Counted from the first letter of the stretch, positions 51,472 to 63,652 are shown. The stretch is 64,000 nt of DNA from Zhongshania aquimaris (GCF_019312595.1 NZ_JAHWDQ010000002.1:124001-188000), one strand, 5' to 3'. Made by a program: numbers and translations. The notes: generated by a model not told the origin, from the sequence alone.

Positions 51472-52338
51472 TTACGACGCTACCGCCGCTGCACCACTCA
51501 CGATTTCCGACAGTTCCTGGGTAATCGCCGCCTGACGTGCTTTGTTATAAACCAGCTGCAGACCGTCGATAATATCGCCGGCATTGTCAGTCGCGTTCTT
51601 CATCGCGATCATTCGAGCTGCCTGTTCACAAGCACCGTTCTCAACCACTGTCTGGTAAACCTGTGACTCAACATAACGAGTCAGTAAGCCTTCCAGTAAT
51701 TCTTCAGGGCTGGGCTCGTAAATATAATCCCAGTGGTGTTTTAAGCTGTCATCTTGCTCTGCTTCTAGAGGCAGTAGCTGGTTTACAAATGGGTTTTGAG
51801 TCATGGTGTTCACAAACTCATTACCAACCAGATACAGGCGATCTATTTTGCCTTCGCCGTAAGCGTCGAGCATAACTTTTACACTGCCAATCAAATCAGC
51901 AACGCTGGGTGCTTCACCCATATCTTTTGCCGCTGCAACAACGTTGCCGCCATAGCTCTTGAAGAATGCACCGGCTTTACTACCGATTAAGCACAAATCA
52001 ATTTCTACGTTCTTTTCTGACCAGCCTTGCATTGCTTTGATGGCCTTCTTGAATACATTGGTATTCAAACCACCGCACAAGCCGCGGTCAGTAGAGACAA
52101 TGACATAACCGACGCGTTTAACTTCCCGCTCAGTCATATACTGATGACGGTACTCTGGATTTGCATTGGCGATATGACCCACCACAGCGCGCATGCGCTT
52201 AGCGTAGGGTTTACCCAATTCCATGCGATCTTGAGCTTTGCGCATTTTACTCGCCGCAACCATTTCCATGGCGCTAGTGATTTTTTGCGTGCTCTTGATG
52301 CTGGATATCTGGGTGCGTATCTCTTTTGCACCTGCCAT
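51472..52338 (-). CDS. atpG: ATP synthase gamma subunit
   Basis: A 288-residue shaft subunit. The N-terminus [20 protein letters not shown] and the C-terminus with [19 protein letters not shown] are the coiled-coil halves that rotate inside F1. [13 protein letters not shown] is a conserved central segment. 57 bases upstream of atpD and 51 bases behind atpA. Confidence 0.98.
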   Translation of the reverse strand: MAGAKEIRTQISSIKSTQKITSAMEMVAASKMRKAQDRMELGKPYAKRMRAVVGHIANANPEYRHQYMTEREVKRVGYVIVSTDRGLCGGLNTNVFKKAIKAMQGWSEKNVEIDLCLIGSKAGAFFKSYGGNVVAAAKDMGEAPSVADLIGSVKVMLDAYGEGKIDRLYLVGNEFVNTMTQNPFVNQLLPLEAEQDDSLKHHWDYIYEPSPEELLEGLLTRYVESQVYQTVVENGACEQAARMIAMKNATDNAGDIIDGLQLVYNKARQAAITQELSEIVSGAAAVAS

Positions 52339-52389
52339 GATTCAACAATCCTCAAGCAGAAAAGCTGCGCTTGCGCGCAGCTTAACGTC

Positions 52390-53934
52390 TTACCAAGTCT
52401 GAGTTGCCTTGAACTTTTCAACGAGTTCTTTGAACTTGCCTTCCAGTTCTGCGTTCCAGTTACCGCTGTCGTTGATTTCTTTCATTACCGCAGCGTATTC
52501 ACTGTTGGCGAAAGATAAAATTGCGGATTCAAAATCTAGAATCTTAGCAACTTCAACGTTTTTCAGATGGCCTTCGTTGGCGCAGTACAAAGACAGACCC
52601 ATTTCAGCAATGCTGAGGGGGCTGTACTGTTTCTGCTTCATCAGTTCGGTAACGCGCTCACCTTGTGACAACTGAGCTTTGGTCGCTTCATCTAGATCAG
52701 AAGCAAACTGCGAGAACGCCGCCAATTCACGGTACTGAGCCAATGCGGTACGAATACCACCAGACAATTTCTTAATAATCTTTGTCTGTGCTGCACCACC
52801 AACCCGCGATACCGAAATACCTGCGTTCATCGCAGGACGAATGCCTGAGTTGAACATATCGGTTTCTACGAAGATCTGACCGTCAGTGATGGAGATAACG
52901 TTGGTCGGTACGAAAGCCGATACGTCACCCGCTTGGGTTTCGATAACTGGCAGAGCCGTTAATGAACCTGTTTTACCTTTTACTTCACCGTTGGTGAACT
53001 TCTCTACGTAATCCTCTGAAACGCGGGCTGCGCGCTCAAGCAAACGAGAGTGGAGGTAAAAAACGTCGCCGGGATAAGCTTCACGACCCGGTGGACGACG
53101 CAATAACAGGGAGATTTGACGGTAGGCCCAAGCCTGCTTGGTCAAATCATCATAAATGATTAGTGCGTCTTCGCCGCGATCGCGGTAGTACTCACCAATG
53201 GTGCAACCAGTGAACGGTGCAATGAACTGCATAGATGCTGGATCAGAAGCCGTCGCCGCAACAACCACTGTGTGTTCCATAGCGCCGTGCTCTTCTAATT
53301 TACGCACTACTGCGGCAATAGAAGAGGCTTTCTGACCGATAGCGACGTACACGCATTTAATACCAGACGATTTCTGGTTAATGATAGCGTCGACAGCAAT
53401 GGCTGTTTTACCGATTTGGCGGTCACCGATGATCAGCTCACGCTGGCCACGACCGATAGGTACCATGGCATCAACGGCTTTAAGACCGATCTGCACTGGC
53501 TGGTCTACCGATTTACGCCAAATTACGCCGGGAGCAACTTTTTCAATTGCGTCGGTCAACTTTGCGTTGATAGGACCTTTACCATCGATTGGATTACCCA
53601 GTGCGTCAACAACGCGACCTTGTAATTCAGGACCAACCGGTACTTCTAAGATACGACCTGTACATTTACAGGTTTGACCTTCGGCAATTCCTAAGTAGTC
53701 ACCTAGTACTACGGCACCTACAGAATCGCGCTCAAGGTTAAGGGCCATACCAAAACGGCCACCTTCAAACTCGATCATTTCACCGTACATCACCTCGGTT
53801 AAACCGTGGATACGTACGATACCGTCAGATACGGATACTACCGTGCCCTCATTCTGGGCTTGAGCAGACACATCTAATTTATCGATGCGCTGTTTGATAA
53901 TATCGCTAATCTCGGATGGATTCAGTTGCTGCAT
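52390..53934 (-). CDS. atpA: ATP synthase alpha subunit
   Basis: A 514-residue subunit of F1. The Walker A loop reads GDRQIGKTA near 170, where E. coli has [28 protein letters not shown] is the Walker B region, and [12 protein letters not shown] carries the arginine finger. It holds non-catalytic nucleotide sites and contributes Arg to catalytic ones. Length matches E. coli AtpA (513). Confidence 0.99.
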   Translation of the reverse strand: MQQLNPSEISDIIKQRIDKLDVSAQAQNEGTVVSVSDGIVRIHGLTEVMYGEMIEFEGGRFGMALNLERDSVGAVVLGDYLGIAEGQTCKCTGRILEVPVGPELQGRVVDALGNPIDGKGPINAKLTDAIEKVAPGVIWRKSVDQPVQIGLKAVDAMVPIGRGQRELIIGDRQIGKTAIAVDAIINQKSSGIKCVYVAIGQKASSIAAVVRKLEEHGAMEHTVVVAATASDPASMQFIAPFTGCTIGEYYRDRGEDALIIYDDLTKQAWAYRQISLLLRRPPGREAYPGDVFYLHSRLLERAARVSEDYVEKFTNGEVKGKTGSLTALPVIETQAGDVSAFVPTNVISITDGQIFVETDMFNSGIRPAMNAGISVSRVGGAAQTKIIKKLSGGIRTALAQYRELAAFSQFASDLDEATKAQLSQGERVTELMKQKQYSPLSIAEMGLSLYCANEGHLKNVEVAKILDFESAILSFANSEYAAVMKEINDSGNWNAELEGKFKELVEKFKATQTW

Positions 53935-53965
53935 GCTCTGTTCCTCAATCCTATTCTCTAAACGC

Positions 53966-54502
53966 TCAGGAATTTATTGCTTCAGCGAGTTTCGCTAAGC
54001 GACCGCGCACCGAGCCATCTATTACCAAGTCCCCTGCTTTCACAATCACGCCGCCCAATAACAAGGGATCGACAGTAGTGTGAACATGAACTTCGCGTGC
54101 CAATTTTTTGCCTAAAGCTTCAACAAGACGCTTCTCAGACTCTGAATCCAGCGCGAACGCTGTTGTCAGTTCTACATCCACTGTACGTTCTTGGATGGCC
54201 TTTTGCGCTTCGAACAATTCGCTTATTGTTGGGAGTAAGCCCAAGCGCTTGTTCTCTGCGAGAATCTTGATGAAATTTTCTCCGCCAGCATTAAATGTAT
54301 CAGCACATACGTTGATAAACGTTTGCGCTTGCTGCTCGGTTGTCATCGCCGGAGAGCTTAAAAACCTCATCACTTCCGGTTGTTGGGATACGGCTGCCGC
54401 TGTTGCCAGCATTGCAGACCACTCTCCCAACGTCGATGCCGCTAAAGCGTACTCAAAGGCCGCTTTAGCATAGGGCCTAGCTGTTGTGCTTAATTCCGCC
54501 AT
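53966..54502 (-). CDS. atpH: ATP synthase delta subunit
   Basis: A 178-residue subunit of the outer stalk, linking F1 alpha to the b dimer. It starts [19 protein letters not shown] and ends with [20 protein letters not shown], both typical. A TTG at 54508 is open, but the ATG at 54502 has GAGG seven bases upstream and is preferred. It starts 13 bases after the atpF stop. Confidence 0.97.
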   Translation of the reverse strand: MAELSTTARPYAKAAFEYALAASTLGEWSAMLATAAAVSQQPEVMRFLSSPAMTTEQQAQTFINVCADTFNAGGENFIKILAENKRLGLLPTISELFEAQKAIQERTVDVELTTAFALDSESEKRLVEALGKKLAREVHVHTTVDPLLLGGVIVKAGDLVIDGSVRGRLAKLAEAINS

Positions 54503-54514
54503 GATCAACCTCGC

Positions 54515-54985
54515 TTAAAGGCTCGCGGCCAGCTTGTCGACCATGTCTTTATGAACAGACTCATCGATAGATGCTTCAAGCACTTTCTCAGCGCCAACCA
54601 AAGCAAGCTTGGCAACTTGTGAACGCAGCTGTTCTTTAGCGCGGTTCACGTCTTGCTCAATCTGTGCTTCAGCAGCCGCCTTCAGGCGTTCGCCCTCAGT
54701 TCGTGCTACGTCTTTCGCTTCTTCAACGATCTGGCTAGCACGCTTATTAGCAGCATCAATAATTGTTGCCGCCTCTGCTTTCGCTTCGCGTAATTGCTTG
54801 GTCGCCTTTTCTTGAGCTAACTCAAGGTCACGACCCGCGCGATCCGCAGCATCCAGACCATCAGCGATTTGCTTTTCACGCTCATCCATCGCTGTGCGAA
54901 TGGCACCCCATACAAATTTGTAGGAGAACCACACAAAGAACAGAAAGCTGATCGATTGTCCAATCAGTGTGAGATTAATATTCAC
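54515..54985 (-). CDS. atpF: ATP synthase b subunit
   Basis: A 156-residue subunit. One N-terminal membrane helix (about 5-25; WFSYKFVWGAI) is followed by a long charged coiled coil rich in Ala, Glu and Lys (AKAEAATIIDAANKRASQIV), which dimerises as the outer stalk. The start is GTG at 54985, as in E. coli. Length equals E. coli AtpF (156). Confidence 0.97.
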   Translation of the reverse strand: MNINLTLIGQSISFLFFVWFSYKFVWGAIRTAMDEREKQIADGLDAADRAGRDLELAQEKATKQLREAKAEAATIIDAANKRASQIVEEAKDVARTEGERLKAAAEAQIEQDVNRAKEQLRSQVAKLALVGAEKVLEASIDESVHKDMVDKLAASL

Positions 54986-55038
54986 GCCGATACCTCTGCT
55001 GTATGAATTTGCTGTTGGTGTTTTTTAGCTGCGTGCAA

Positions 55039-55305
<267 letters not shown>

Positions 55306-55321
55306 TTAATAAAAATGTAAA

Positions 55322-56263
<942 letters not shown>

Positions 56264-56298
56264 TCACTCTCGTAAATGTTAACGCGTTGACCAAAGTT

Positions 56299-56718
56299 TT
56301 AAATTCTGTTGCCCCGCAAAGCGTAGCGGGCAAGTATTACGGCGTTCAGCAGCATAACGATCAAATATGCCAAAAATAAGACAAACACCTGTAACGGCTG
56401 TACTAATGCAAACGTTGCCGCAAACAACATTACTGTTGTCACAAACTTTCCGGATTCGCCTCGGTAAAAAGACCGAGCTACCTCGCGTGCGAATGCCGCG
56501 CCAGTGTAACGAAATACTTGGCGCGCGAAATATGCATTCGGCACTACGGAAATCATTCCCCCTATGACTGCGGAATAGGCCATTACCTTATCCACGGGGA
56601 ACAGTATGAAACTGCTTAACAGCACAAGCGCACATTGCAAACCGTATATCTTTAGTATCGGCGGTCTAGCTATTTTATGAGCAGCGCGCGGAACTCTCCG
56701 CTCATTTCCTGCTGTCAT
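56299..56718 (-). CDS. atpI: ATP synthase accessory protein I
   Basis: A 139-residue protein with four helices, about 30-46, 52-72, 95-112 and 116-134. YSAVIGGMISVVPNAYFA is the conserved AtpI motif. It helps assemble the c ring. First gene of the operon, about 60 bases downstream of a consensus promoter. It starts at the ATG at 56718. Confidence 0.9.
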   Translation of the reverse strand: MTAGNERRVPRAAHKIARPPILKIYGLQCALVLLSSFILFPVDKVMAYSAVIGGMISVVPNAYFARQVFRYTGAAFAREVARSFYRGESGKFVTTVMLFAATFALVQPLQVFVLFLAYLIVMLLNAVILARYALRGNRI

Positions 56719-56787
56719 CTATGCCACCGCGAATGTCTAAAAATGGCTTATTTCGTGCCCGTACTGCTTGTTCAAAAAACGGGGCGA

Positions 56788-56816
56788 ATTATATGGGCTA
56801 TATAAGCAATGTTCAA
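56788..56816 (-). promoter_or_regulatory. Promoter of the atpIBEFHAGDC operon
   Basis: On the minus strand TTGAAC (56816-56811) and a perfect TATAAT (56793-56788) are separated by exactly 17 bases. The transcript would begin near 56780, leaving a leader of about 60 bases before atpI. No other strong promoter is visible in the 247-base gap to parB, which is otherwise AT-rich and empty. Confidence 0.75.
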
Positions 56817-56965
56817 CCAATTTAAGTGCTTATGGCTTATATGTCATATATTCACAAAATCTATTTAATACTCTTAAAATCAATAATTTACACAGTTACA
56901 ACTTGGAACACACATTATAAAACACTACATAATGTAGGGTCTTATTATACTGCACACAAAATAAG

Positions 56966-57898
56966 CTATTTTATGTGATTTAAAATACCGTCTAGCTCAT
57001 CGAGATTAGTGTATTTAATTGTGAGGGTACCGCGCCCCTTTGCGGTATGTTGAATCGATACTGGCGACCCTAATCGTTCAGAGAGACTTTCTTGCAGTTG
57101 TTTTATGTCAGGATCAAGGGCAACTGGCTTTTTCGTTTTATCTTGTAACTTCTCTTCGGCCAAACGCCGCACCAAAGCCTCTGTTTGCCGTACCGAAAGT
57201 CCCTTACTAACAACTGTAGATGCAGCAGCAGATTGCTGCTCTTGCGCAACGCCCAGCAAAGCGCGGGCATGACCCATTTCAATATCGCCATTTTCTAATA
57301 GTTTTTGGACTTCTTCTCGCAAGCCCGTCAAACGTAATAAATTCGTGATTGTGGTTCGTGATTTACCGACTAATTGGGCAATTTCAGCATGGGTTAACTC
57401 AAATTCCTTTTGTAACCGTACCATGGCCAAGGCTTCTTCCATGGGATTAAGGTCTTCACGTTGCAGATTTTCAATTAGCGCCATCGCAGCGGCGGCTTCG
57501 TCGGCTACGTCGCGAATCAATGCTGGAACCGAATCTAAACCCGCCAACTGGGAGGCTCGCCAGCGGCGTTCGCCAGCAATTATCTCGTAGCGGCCACCAT
57601 CAATTGGACGAACCACAATCGGTTGCATAATCCCCTGTGACCGAATGGAGTTTGCCAACTCCTCCAGCGCTTCTGGCTGCATATCACGACGGGGCTGATA
57701 GCGACCACGCTGCATAAATTCGATAGGCAAATTACGCAAAGTGCCGTCGGTGGTCGGCGTAGCTGACTCAGACTGTCCTTCCGAATTCTCACGTTTAGCG
57801 TGATCGATGCCAGCCAGTTCTGGGTTTATTGATACCGGAGTGGCAGAAGCCCCTAACAGTGCATCTAGCCCGCGGCCCAATCCTCTTTTTTTAACCAT
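56966..57898 (-). CDS. parB: Chromosome partitioning protein ParB
   Basis: A 310-residue CTP-dependent DNA clamp. It starts with the typical KKRGLGRGLDALLG and carries IIAGERRWRASQLAG (the GERRxRA CTP/clamp motif) near 130. An HTH with QLVGKSRTTITNLLRL follows, and a C-terminal dimer domain ends the protein. It loads at parS and spreads, guiding origin segregation with ParA. The start overlaps the parA stop by eight bases. I saw no parS-like 16-mer in the window. Confidence 0.97.
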   Translation of the reverse strand: MVKKRGLGRGLDALLGASATPVSINPELAGIDHAKRENSEGQSESATPTTDGTLRNLPIEFMQRGRYQPRRDMQPEALEELANSIRSQGIMQPIVVRPIDGGRYEIIAGERRWRASQLAGLDSVPALIRDVADEAAAAMALIENLQREDLNPMEEALAMVRLQKEFELTHAEIAQLVGKSRTTITNLLRLTGLREEVQKLLENGDIEMGHARALLGVAQEQQSAAASTVVSKGLSVRQTEALVRRLAEEKLQDKTKKPVALDPDIKQLQESLSERLGSPVSIQHTAKGRGTLTIKYTNLDELDGILNHIK

Positions 57899-58700
57899 GT
57901 ATTTGTTCAGCCTGTGTGTTCGCGCCAGTATCTTGCGCCGTTGCGCGGCGTAAGACTTCGCCAGCTAACGCTAAGTAGGCCAATGCCCCCTTAGACTGCT
58001 TATCATAAAACAAAATCGGCAAGCCATGACTTGGTGCTTCGGCAAGGCGGACATTACGCGGAATGACGGTGCTATAAACTTTATTACCAAAATGACGACG
58101 TAGTTCGTCGGTTACTTGATTGGTCAAGCCATTGCGGCCATCGTACATGGTACGCAGTATCCCCTCGATTTCTAAGGTCGGATTTATTAGCTGCTTGACC
58201 CGATTAACAGTATTAATTAACGCGCTTAGACCTTCCAGGGCATAGTATTCACACTGCATAGGAATGATCACGCCGGTTGCAGCGGCAAGTGCATTAACAG
58301 TTAACATGTTTAAGGACGGCGGGCAGTCGATCAACACATAGTCATATTGATCAGCAACGGCATTCAACGCTTCGCGCAGACGAAATTCTCGACCAATTTC
58401 ATTGATTAATTCGACTTCTGCAGCAGTAAGATCTTGATTCGAGGGCAAAATAGAAAAACCACACTCTGGTGCGTCTACAATACATTCGATAATCGGTTTA
58501 TTTGCGACAAGTACATCGTAGACCGAGTACTCAACACTGCTTTTATCTACCCCGCAACCCATCGTTGCATTACCTTGCGGGTCTAGGTCAATCAATAGAA
58601 TTCGACGTTTGGTTGCCGCTAAGGATGCAGCCAGATTTACGCTAGTTGTCGTTTTACCGACACCACCTTTTTGATTGGTAATTGCGTATACCTTGGCCAC
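57891..58700 (-). CDS. parA: Chromosome partitioning ATPase ParA (Soj)
   Basis: A 269-residue deviant-Walker ATPase. NQKGGVGKTTT (about 9-19) is the Walker A with signature Lys, LIDLDPQGNATMG the A' motif, and VLIDCPPSLNML the Walker B. It moves origins by gradient binding to DNA in step with ParB. I chose the GTG at 58700, which has AAGGA upstream and gives the usual start (M)AKVYAITNQKGG; a longer frame from 58757 adds 19 basic residues. Confidence 0.96.
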   Translation of the reverse strand: MAKVYAITNQKGGVGKTTTSVNLAASLAATKRRILLIDLDPQGNATMGCGVDKSSVEYSVYDVLVANKPIIECIVDAPECGFSILPSNQDLTAAEVELINEIGREFRLREALNAVADQYDYVLIDCPPSLNMLTVNALAAATGVIIPMQCEYYALEGLSALINTVNRVKQLINPTLEIEGILRTMYDGRNGLTNQVTDELRRHFGNKVYSTVIPRNVRLAEAPSHGLPILFYDKQSKGALAYLALAGEVLRRATAQDTGANTQAEQIHG

Positions 58701-58875
58701 TGGATTTTCCTTCAGTTTTACTTTGAGAGACCTTTGCAGGATTGCTCTTTTGCCCAAGCACTATGTCAACATCGTGCAGAATGGGCCATTTAAGTCTATA
58801 AACGCCCTCATTCCCCGCCGTTTCCCCTGCCAGAAACCAATTTTTCTCTACAAATGGTTCAAAGACGCCAACGTG

Positions 58876-59502
58876 TCAATGACGGGCCAGCACGATTAAA
58901 TGCCGCTCTTCCTCTACATTTGGCACCGACAAGGCGTAAGAAGCCTCGACGATAAAGTGTTTTGGGAGCTGACTCAACTCTGTATCAGGAAAAACACCCT
59001 TCATCGCGAAGAGCCGACCATCTTCGGTGAGATGCCCTTCACAACCATCGATCATATCGCGTAAGGATGCGAATGCTCTCGATAAAATACCATCATAACG
59101 CGCATCGGCTTTGAAGTGCTCAACACGCTCTGAGTAAATACTCACATTGAGGAGTTTCAGTTGCTGGCGTACCTCAATCAAAAACCGCGTTTTCTTGCCG
59201 TTGCTATCCAGCAGCGAAAAATGCTTATCTGGGAACAATATCGCTAACGGTATACCCGGTAAACCCGCACCCGTGCCAACATCTAAATAACGGTCGCTCA
59301 AGATATAAGGTGCGATACTCAAACTATCTAAAAGATGCTTGCTTACCATTGCCTGAGGATCGCGAATAGCGGTGAGGTTGTACGCTTTATTCCATTTTTG
59401 CAGTAAGTTTAAGTAATCAAGCAATAAATCGACTTGCTGATCAGAGACCGCTATACCTAATTCTGCAATGCCGCCTAGTAATCCTTGTTTAATTCCTTCC
59501 AC
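58876..59502 (-). CDS. rsmG: 16S rRNA (guanine527-N7)-methyltransferase
   Basis: A 208-residue SAM enzyme (GidB). DVGTGAGLPGIPLAI near 70 is the SAM loop, LLQKWNKAYNLTAIRDP the N-terminal family motif, and LSRAFASLRDMI the target-side motif. It methylates G527 of 16S rRNA. The ATG at 59502 directly abuts the mnmG stop, so the two are coupled. Confidence 0.97.
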   Translation of the reverse strand: MEGIKQGLLGGIAELGIAVSDQQVDLLLDYLNLLQKWNKAYNLTAIRDPQAMVSKHLLDSLSIAPYILSDRYLDVGTGAGLPGIPLAILFPDKHFSLLDSNGKKTRFLIEVRQQLKLLNVSIYSERVEHFKADARYDGILSRAFASLRDMIDGCEGHLTEDGRLFAMKGVFPDTELSQLPKHFIVEASYALSVPNVEEERHLIVLARH

Positions 59503-61395
59503 TCAGGCTGATTTCCTATCAAGCAATCCGCGTTTTTTTAAGTAGACCAATAACAAAGATACTGCAGCAGGCGTAACACCGGGTATCCGTGACGCTTGGG
59601 CTAAGGTCAGTGGCCGCGTATTACCCAATTTTTGTTTTACCTCATTAGACAGACCTTCGATAATCGAATAATCAAAATCCAAAGGCAATCTAGTGTTCTC
59701 ATACCGCCGCAAACGGTCGATCTCTTCTTGCTGTCTATCGATATAACCGGCGTACTTAACACCGATCTCAATTTGTTCACTGACTTGTTCACAAACCTCA
59801 TTTTCAGGGCTAGCTACTAAGGCAGCGATATCGGCGTATTTCAATTCAGGCCGTTTAAGCAACTCCAACAAATTGTATTCGTGGCTTAGTGGTTTTTCTA
59901 TCTTGGTATTTAAGGCATTCGCGGCATCACTGCCTGGTTGTACCCAAAAAGACGCTAAGCGCGCTCTTTCTCGTTCAATGTTTTCACATTTCTCTGAGAA
60001 TGCGGCCCAGCGAGTATCATCAACTAAACCCAGCTCTCTACCCTTTGCTGTTAATCGTAAATCCGCATTATCTTCTCGCAGCAATAGGCGATACTCGGCC
60101 CTCGAGGTAAACATCCGATAGGGCTCGCGGGTACCCATGGTAATTAAGTCATCAACCAAAACACCGATATACGCTTCATCCCTACGCGGGCACCACGCTT
60201 CCTTGTCCTGTGCTTGCAGAGCTGCATTAGCCCCAGCCAGTAAGCCCTGTGCTGCGGCCTCCTCGTAACCTGTGGTGCCATTAATTTGGCCGGCAAAGAA
60301 CAAACCGCGTATAAACTTGGTTTCCAGTGAGTACTTTAAATCCCTAGGTTCAAAATAATCATATTCAATCGCATAACCAGGGCGGGTCATGTGGGCATTT
60401 TCGAAGCCCTTGATCGATCTAACTAGATTCAACTGAACATCAAAAGGCAAACTAGTTGAAATACCGTTGGGGTAAAGCTCGTGCGTATTTAGGCCTTCTG
60501 GCTCTATGAATACTTGATGTGAATTTTTATCCGCAAAGCGATGAACCTTGTCTTCGATCGATGGGCAATACCGTGGCCCAATTCCTTCTATCACACCGGT
60601 ATACATCGGTGAGCGATCTAGACCGCCGCGAATAATATCGTGGGTTTGCTCATTGGTATGGGTAATCCAACAACATACTTGTTCGGGATGCTGTTGTTGG
60701 TTTCCTAAATACGACATCACGGGTCTTGGTGTGTCGCCCCACTGGGATTCTAAATCTGTAAAGTTGACTGATTTCGCATCTATTCGCGGTGGTGTGCCGG
60801 TTTTTAGTCTATCAACTCGGAAAGGTAGCTCGCGTAAGCGCTGTGCTAAAGCGAGTGATGGTGGATCACCTGCTCTACCGCCGCTGTGGTTATCTAAGCC
60901 AATATGAATTTTACCGCCAAGAAAGGTCCCTGCGGTTAAAACAACCGTTTTACTAAAAAAGCGCAGACCAATATTGGTAACAACACCTCTAACTTCGTCA
61001 TTTTCAACAATTAAATCATCAACAGCTTGTTGAAAAATAGCTAAATTTGGCTGATTTTCTAAAATTGTGCGTATTGCAGCTTTGTAAAGAATTCGGTCTG
61101 CTTGTGCACGTGTTGCTCTGACCGCGGGGCCTTTACGAGCATTTAATACTCGAAATTGTATACCACCCAAATCGGTGGCTTTTGCCATCGCGCCACCTAA
61201 GGCATCAATTTCTTTAACAAGGTGACTTTTTCCGATACCCCCAATAGCGGGGTTACACGACATTTGCCCCAGGGTTTCAATATTGTGAGTAAGCAATAAG
61301 GTCGCACAACCCATTCTTGCTGCAGCAAGCGCTGCTTCCGTACCAGCGTGACCACCACCAATAACAATTACGTCGTAGCTTTGCGGATAATCCAC
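59503..61395 (-). CDS. mnmG: tRNA uridine-5-carboxymethylaminomethyl modification enzyme MnmG
   Basis: A 630-residue flavoprotein (GidA; E. coli 629). The N-terminal [20 protein letters not shown] binds [19 protein letters not shown] and [20 protein letters not shown] are conserved further on. With MnmE it installs cmnm5 at U34 of several tRNAs. The start is GTG at 61395, which gives (M)[14 protein letters not shown]; an upstream ATG at 61482 would add 29 residues that do not fit the family. It lies next to the probable origin and reads away from it. Confidence 0.97.
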   Translation of the reverse strand: MDYPQSYDVIVIGGGHAGTEAALAAARMGCATLLLTHNIETLGQMSCNPAIGGIGKSHLVKEIDALGGAMAKATDLGGIQFRVLNARKGPAVRATRAQADRILYKAAIRTILENQPNLAIFQQAVDDLIVENDEVRGVVTNIGLRFFSKTVVLTAGTFLGGKIHIGLDNHSGGRAGDPPSLALAQRLRELPFRVDRLKTGTPPRIDAKSVNFTDLESQWGDTPRPVMSYLGNQQQHPEQVCCWITHTNEQTHDIIRGGLDRSPMYTGVIEGIGPRYCPSIEDKVHRFADKNSHQVFIEPEGLNTHELYPNGISTSLPFDVQLNLVRSIKGFENAHMTRPGYAIEYDYFEPRDLKYSLETKFIRGLFFAGQINGTTGYEEAAAQGLLAGANAALQAQDKEAWCPRRDEAYIGVLVDDLITMGTREPYRMFTSRAEYRLLLREDNADLRLTAKGRELGLVDDTRWAAFSEKCENIERERARLASFWVQPGSDAANALNTKIEKPLSHEYNLLELLKRPELKYADIAALVASPENEVCEQVSEQIEIGVKYAGYIDRQQEEIDRLRRYENTRLPLDFDYSIIEGLSNEVKQKLGNTRPLTLAQASRIPGVTPAAVSLLLVYLKKRGLLDRKSA

Positions 61396-61474
61396 GAAAC
61401 ACCTGAAAATGAGTTTGAATGAAGACGCGAAATTATACGTGGATCTAGGCCTGCTGCAATGAATTGGTGAAATT

Positions 61475-61745
61475 TTAATCAAGTATCTTTAGTTAATAAT
61501 GTATATACATATGTATTCTTATCATCTTATTTCTTTACTTTAAATATAGTTATTAGGGAAGCGTATTTTGTTAATAACTAACTTAACCAACTGAAAAATA
61601 TAGAGTTATACCAATGATAAGTAGAGTGTTTATCCACAGATAAGGTGTCAACATCATGCTGGTCTTTTGTGGATGAAATGTGGATAAGTTGGAAGCGTTA
61701 TTTTCCCTGTGGGTAAGAGTGCTTATTTGAGCTACTTACCCACAT
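61475..61745. other. Probable chromosomal replication origin (oriC)
   Basis: The 375-base gap between mnmG and the kinase gene holds an AT-rich stretch (about 61475-61620), which includes the palindrome ATGTATATACAT at 61499-61510. DnaA-box-like sites follow. There are perfect TTATCCACA copies at 61630-61638 (plus) and 61679-61687 (minus). One-mismatch copies lie at 61668-61676 (minus, TCATCCACA), 61708-61716 (minus, TTACCCACA) and 61736-61744 (plus, TTACCCACA). Position upstream of mnmG matches oriC of E. coli and Vibrio. An AT-rich unwinding region beside a box cluster is the expected layout. Function is inferred from sequence. Confidence 0.78.
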
Positions 61746-61770
61746 ACTTAATCGGTGTTTTCCCAGCGCT

Positions 61771-63651
61771 TTATGAGCTGAGCCAATAACTGATTTTCTC
61801 TTTTAGAACATTTAATGAGACGGGTTTGCTTAAAAAATCGTTCATGCCAACCGAAAAGCAGCGGTCTTTGTCTTCTTGTATGCTATTTGCGGTTAACGCA
61901 ATGATTGGGATAGCAGCATACTTAGCGTGTTGCCTTATTTTTATACTTGCTTCATAGCCATCCATAGTGGGCATCTGTAAATCCATAAGGACAATATCGA
62001 CGTGCTGTTTCTGTAGTTCAATTAAGCACTCCTGGCCGTTGTTTGCCGTTATAGCGATCATATTCCAGCGTTTTACTGTATTTGCCACCAGCATTTGATT
62101 GACAGGGTTGTCTTCAACGATCAACACCGTTTTACCGGCTAGAACATTTTCTTGAGGTGTCGTTTCATCTATCGCTTGAACAGCTTCGTACCGACATTTC
62201 CATTTAATGGTGAATTGGGTACCTTCTCCTAGCTTACTGTCCATTTTAAGCTCAGCGTGCATAAGCGAGCACAAACGTTTAACAATCGCTAAGCCTAAGC
62301 CAGAACCGCCATAACGCCGCTTTCTTGATCCGTCTGCCTGCCGAAAACTGTCAAATACAATGAGCTGATCTGATTCGTCGATACCAATACCTGTATCCTT
62401 AACGCTAAGCGTTAATAGCAATTCTTTTGCATTTATTTCCTCACTGTCTAATCTTATGTCTATATTTCCACTGTGGGTAAATTTCACAGCGTTTGACGCG
62501 AGGTTCAGAACGATTTGGCGAACTCGGGTGTCGTCACCATAAACATTTACTGACCGTAATTTTGAGGACACGCTGTAGTTTAGTTCAACTCCTTTGTTTT
62601 TCGCTTCGTAGATTAATGGTGTTAAATGCATGTCAAACAGAGTCGTCGGTGAGTAAAGATGGGAGTCGAGTTTAAGATCACCTTTCTCTATTTTTGAAAA
62701 ATCCAAAATATTATTTACAATATTTAATAAGTGTTCACTTGAGCTTTTAGCTATCTCTATATAATTACTTTGTTCCTGATTTAATTCCGTGGTTGATAGC
62801 AGTTGCAGCATACCAAGGGCGCCATTCATGGGCGTGCGGAGTTCATGGGTCATCGTAGCCAAGAACAAGCTCTTTGCATTATTCGCTTCATCTGCCAAGG
62901 TTTTTGCAAGTTGCAGTTGCTGCAATCGACTGGTGAGTTCAGCTTGCTGAGCCTCGAGATTCATCGTCATTTCATTAATATGATTTTGTAACTCGCCTAA
63001 CTCGCCCTCCCCTTTTACTTTAAGTCGACTACCAAGATTCCCTAAAGATATATTCTTTGTAAATGTGTTTATTTCGGCCAGTGGTTTTGATATTCGTCTA
63101 CTTATTAACCAAGCTAGGAGAATACACAAGAAAATAGAAAGTGCTCCTATGCTACTAGAAACAATAACAATCCGTTTTTGTAGTTTCTCTAATTGATCTT
63201 TCGACTGCTCTATCGTTACGGTGCCAATTTCTTTTGGTGATTTTATAGATGTATCGATATCGCCCGTAAAAGAGTCGCTAATATCTACTCTACTCTGGAA
63301 AACAGGTACTGTTATTAATTCAAATGATTGATGACTTCTATGATTAGACTTTAGATATACTTTATTTTTTGTTAATAAATTTACAACGGTTATTGCTGTT
63401 ATATCTTTGTTGATAGCCGATCGCATGATTTCAATAAGTTGAGTGTCATTTCCACTTATAATTGCTAACTCACTAGATGCGGCAATGTTTTCTGCAATTC
63501 TTATAGCAATTTCTCGCTGATTAGCGGAGGCGTCATTAAGTCGACTTATTAATGAATACGTAAAAAGGGATATAAATATGACAATTGCAGGTGAAATACC
63601 TGCAATCAGTATTTGACTAAAAATAGTATGCTTTCTTAACTTAATTAGCAT
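61771..63651 (-). CDS. Hybrid histidine kinase with receiver domain
   Basis: A 626-residue membrane sensor kinase. Helix 1 lies at about 14-36, a periplasmic domain at 37-160, helix 2 at 161-183 and HAMP at 184-236. In HisKA the phospho-acceptor is His269 (MTHELRTPMNG). The HATPase has NLASNAVKF, DTGIGID and GSGLGLAI. A C-terminal receiver (508-625) has Asp557 (VLMDLQMPTMDG) and Lys609. It is a BarA/TorS-like hybrid that would hand phosphate to a histidine phosphotransferase encoded elsewhere. I chose the ATG at 63651, one base after the stop of the substrate-binding protein gene; 63669 overlaps it. The two are one operon, so the binding protein probably feeds the sensor. Confidence 0.93.
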   Translation of the reverse strand: MLIKLRKHTIFSQILIAGISPAIVIFISLFTYSLISRLNDASANQREIAIRIAENIAASSELAIISGNDTQLIEIMRSAINKDITAITVVNLLTKNKVYLKSNHRSHQSFELITVPVFQSRVDISDSFTGDIDTSIKSPKEIGTVTIEQSKDQLEKLQKRIVIVSSSIGALSIFLCILLAWLISRRISKPLAEINTFTKNISLGNLGSRLKVKGEGELGELQNHINEMTMNLEAQQAELTSRLQQLQLAKTLADEANNAKSLFLATMTHELRTPMNGALGMLQLLSTTELNQEQSNYIEIAKSSSEHLLNIVNNILDFSKIEKGDLKLDSHLYSPTTLFDMHLTPLIYEAKNKGVELNYSVSSKLRSVNVYGDDTRVRQIVLNLASNAVKFTHSGNIDIRLDSEEINAKELLLTLSVKDTGIGIDESDQLIVFDSFRQADGSRKRRYGGSGLGLAIVKRLCSLMHAELKMDSKLGEGTQFTIKWKCRYEAVQAIDETTPQENVLAGKTVLIVEDNPVNQMLVANTVKRWNMIAITANNGQECLIELQKQHVDIVLMDLQMPTMDGYEASIKIRQHAKYAAIPIIALTANSIQEDKDRCFSVGMNDFLSKPVSLNVLKEKISYWLSS

Positions 63652-63652
63652 T

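Noticed and set aside
56966-58700. A parS site near parAB
   Set aside because: No copy of a TGTTTCACGTGAAACA-like 16-mer was seen here or elsewhere in the window.
61499-61510. Palindrome ATGTATATACAT as a repressor operator
   Set aside because: It sits in the AT-rich flank of the oriC candidate where such short palindromes arise easily; no promoter adjoins it.
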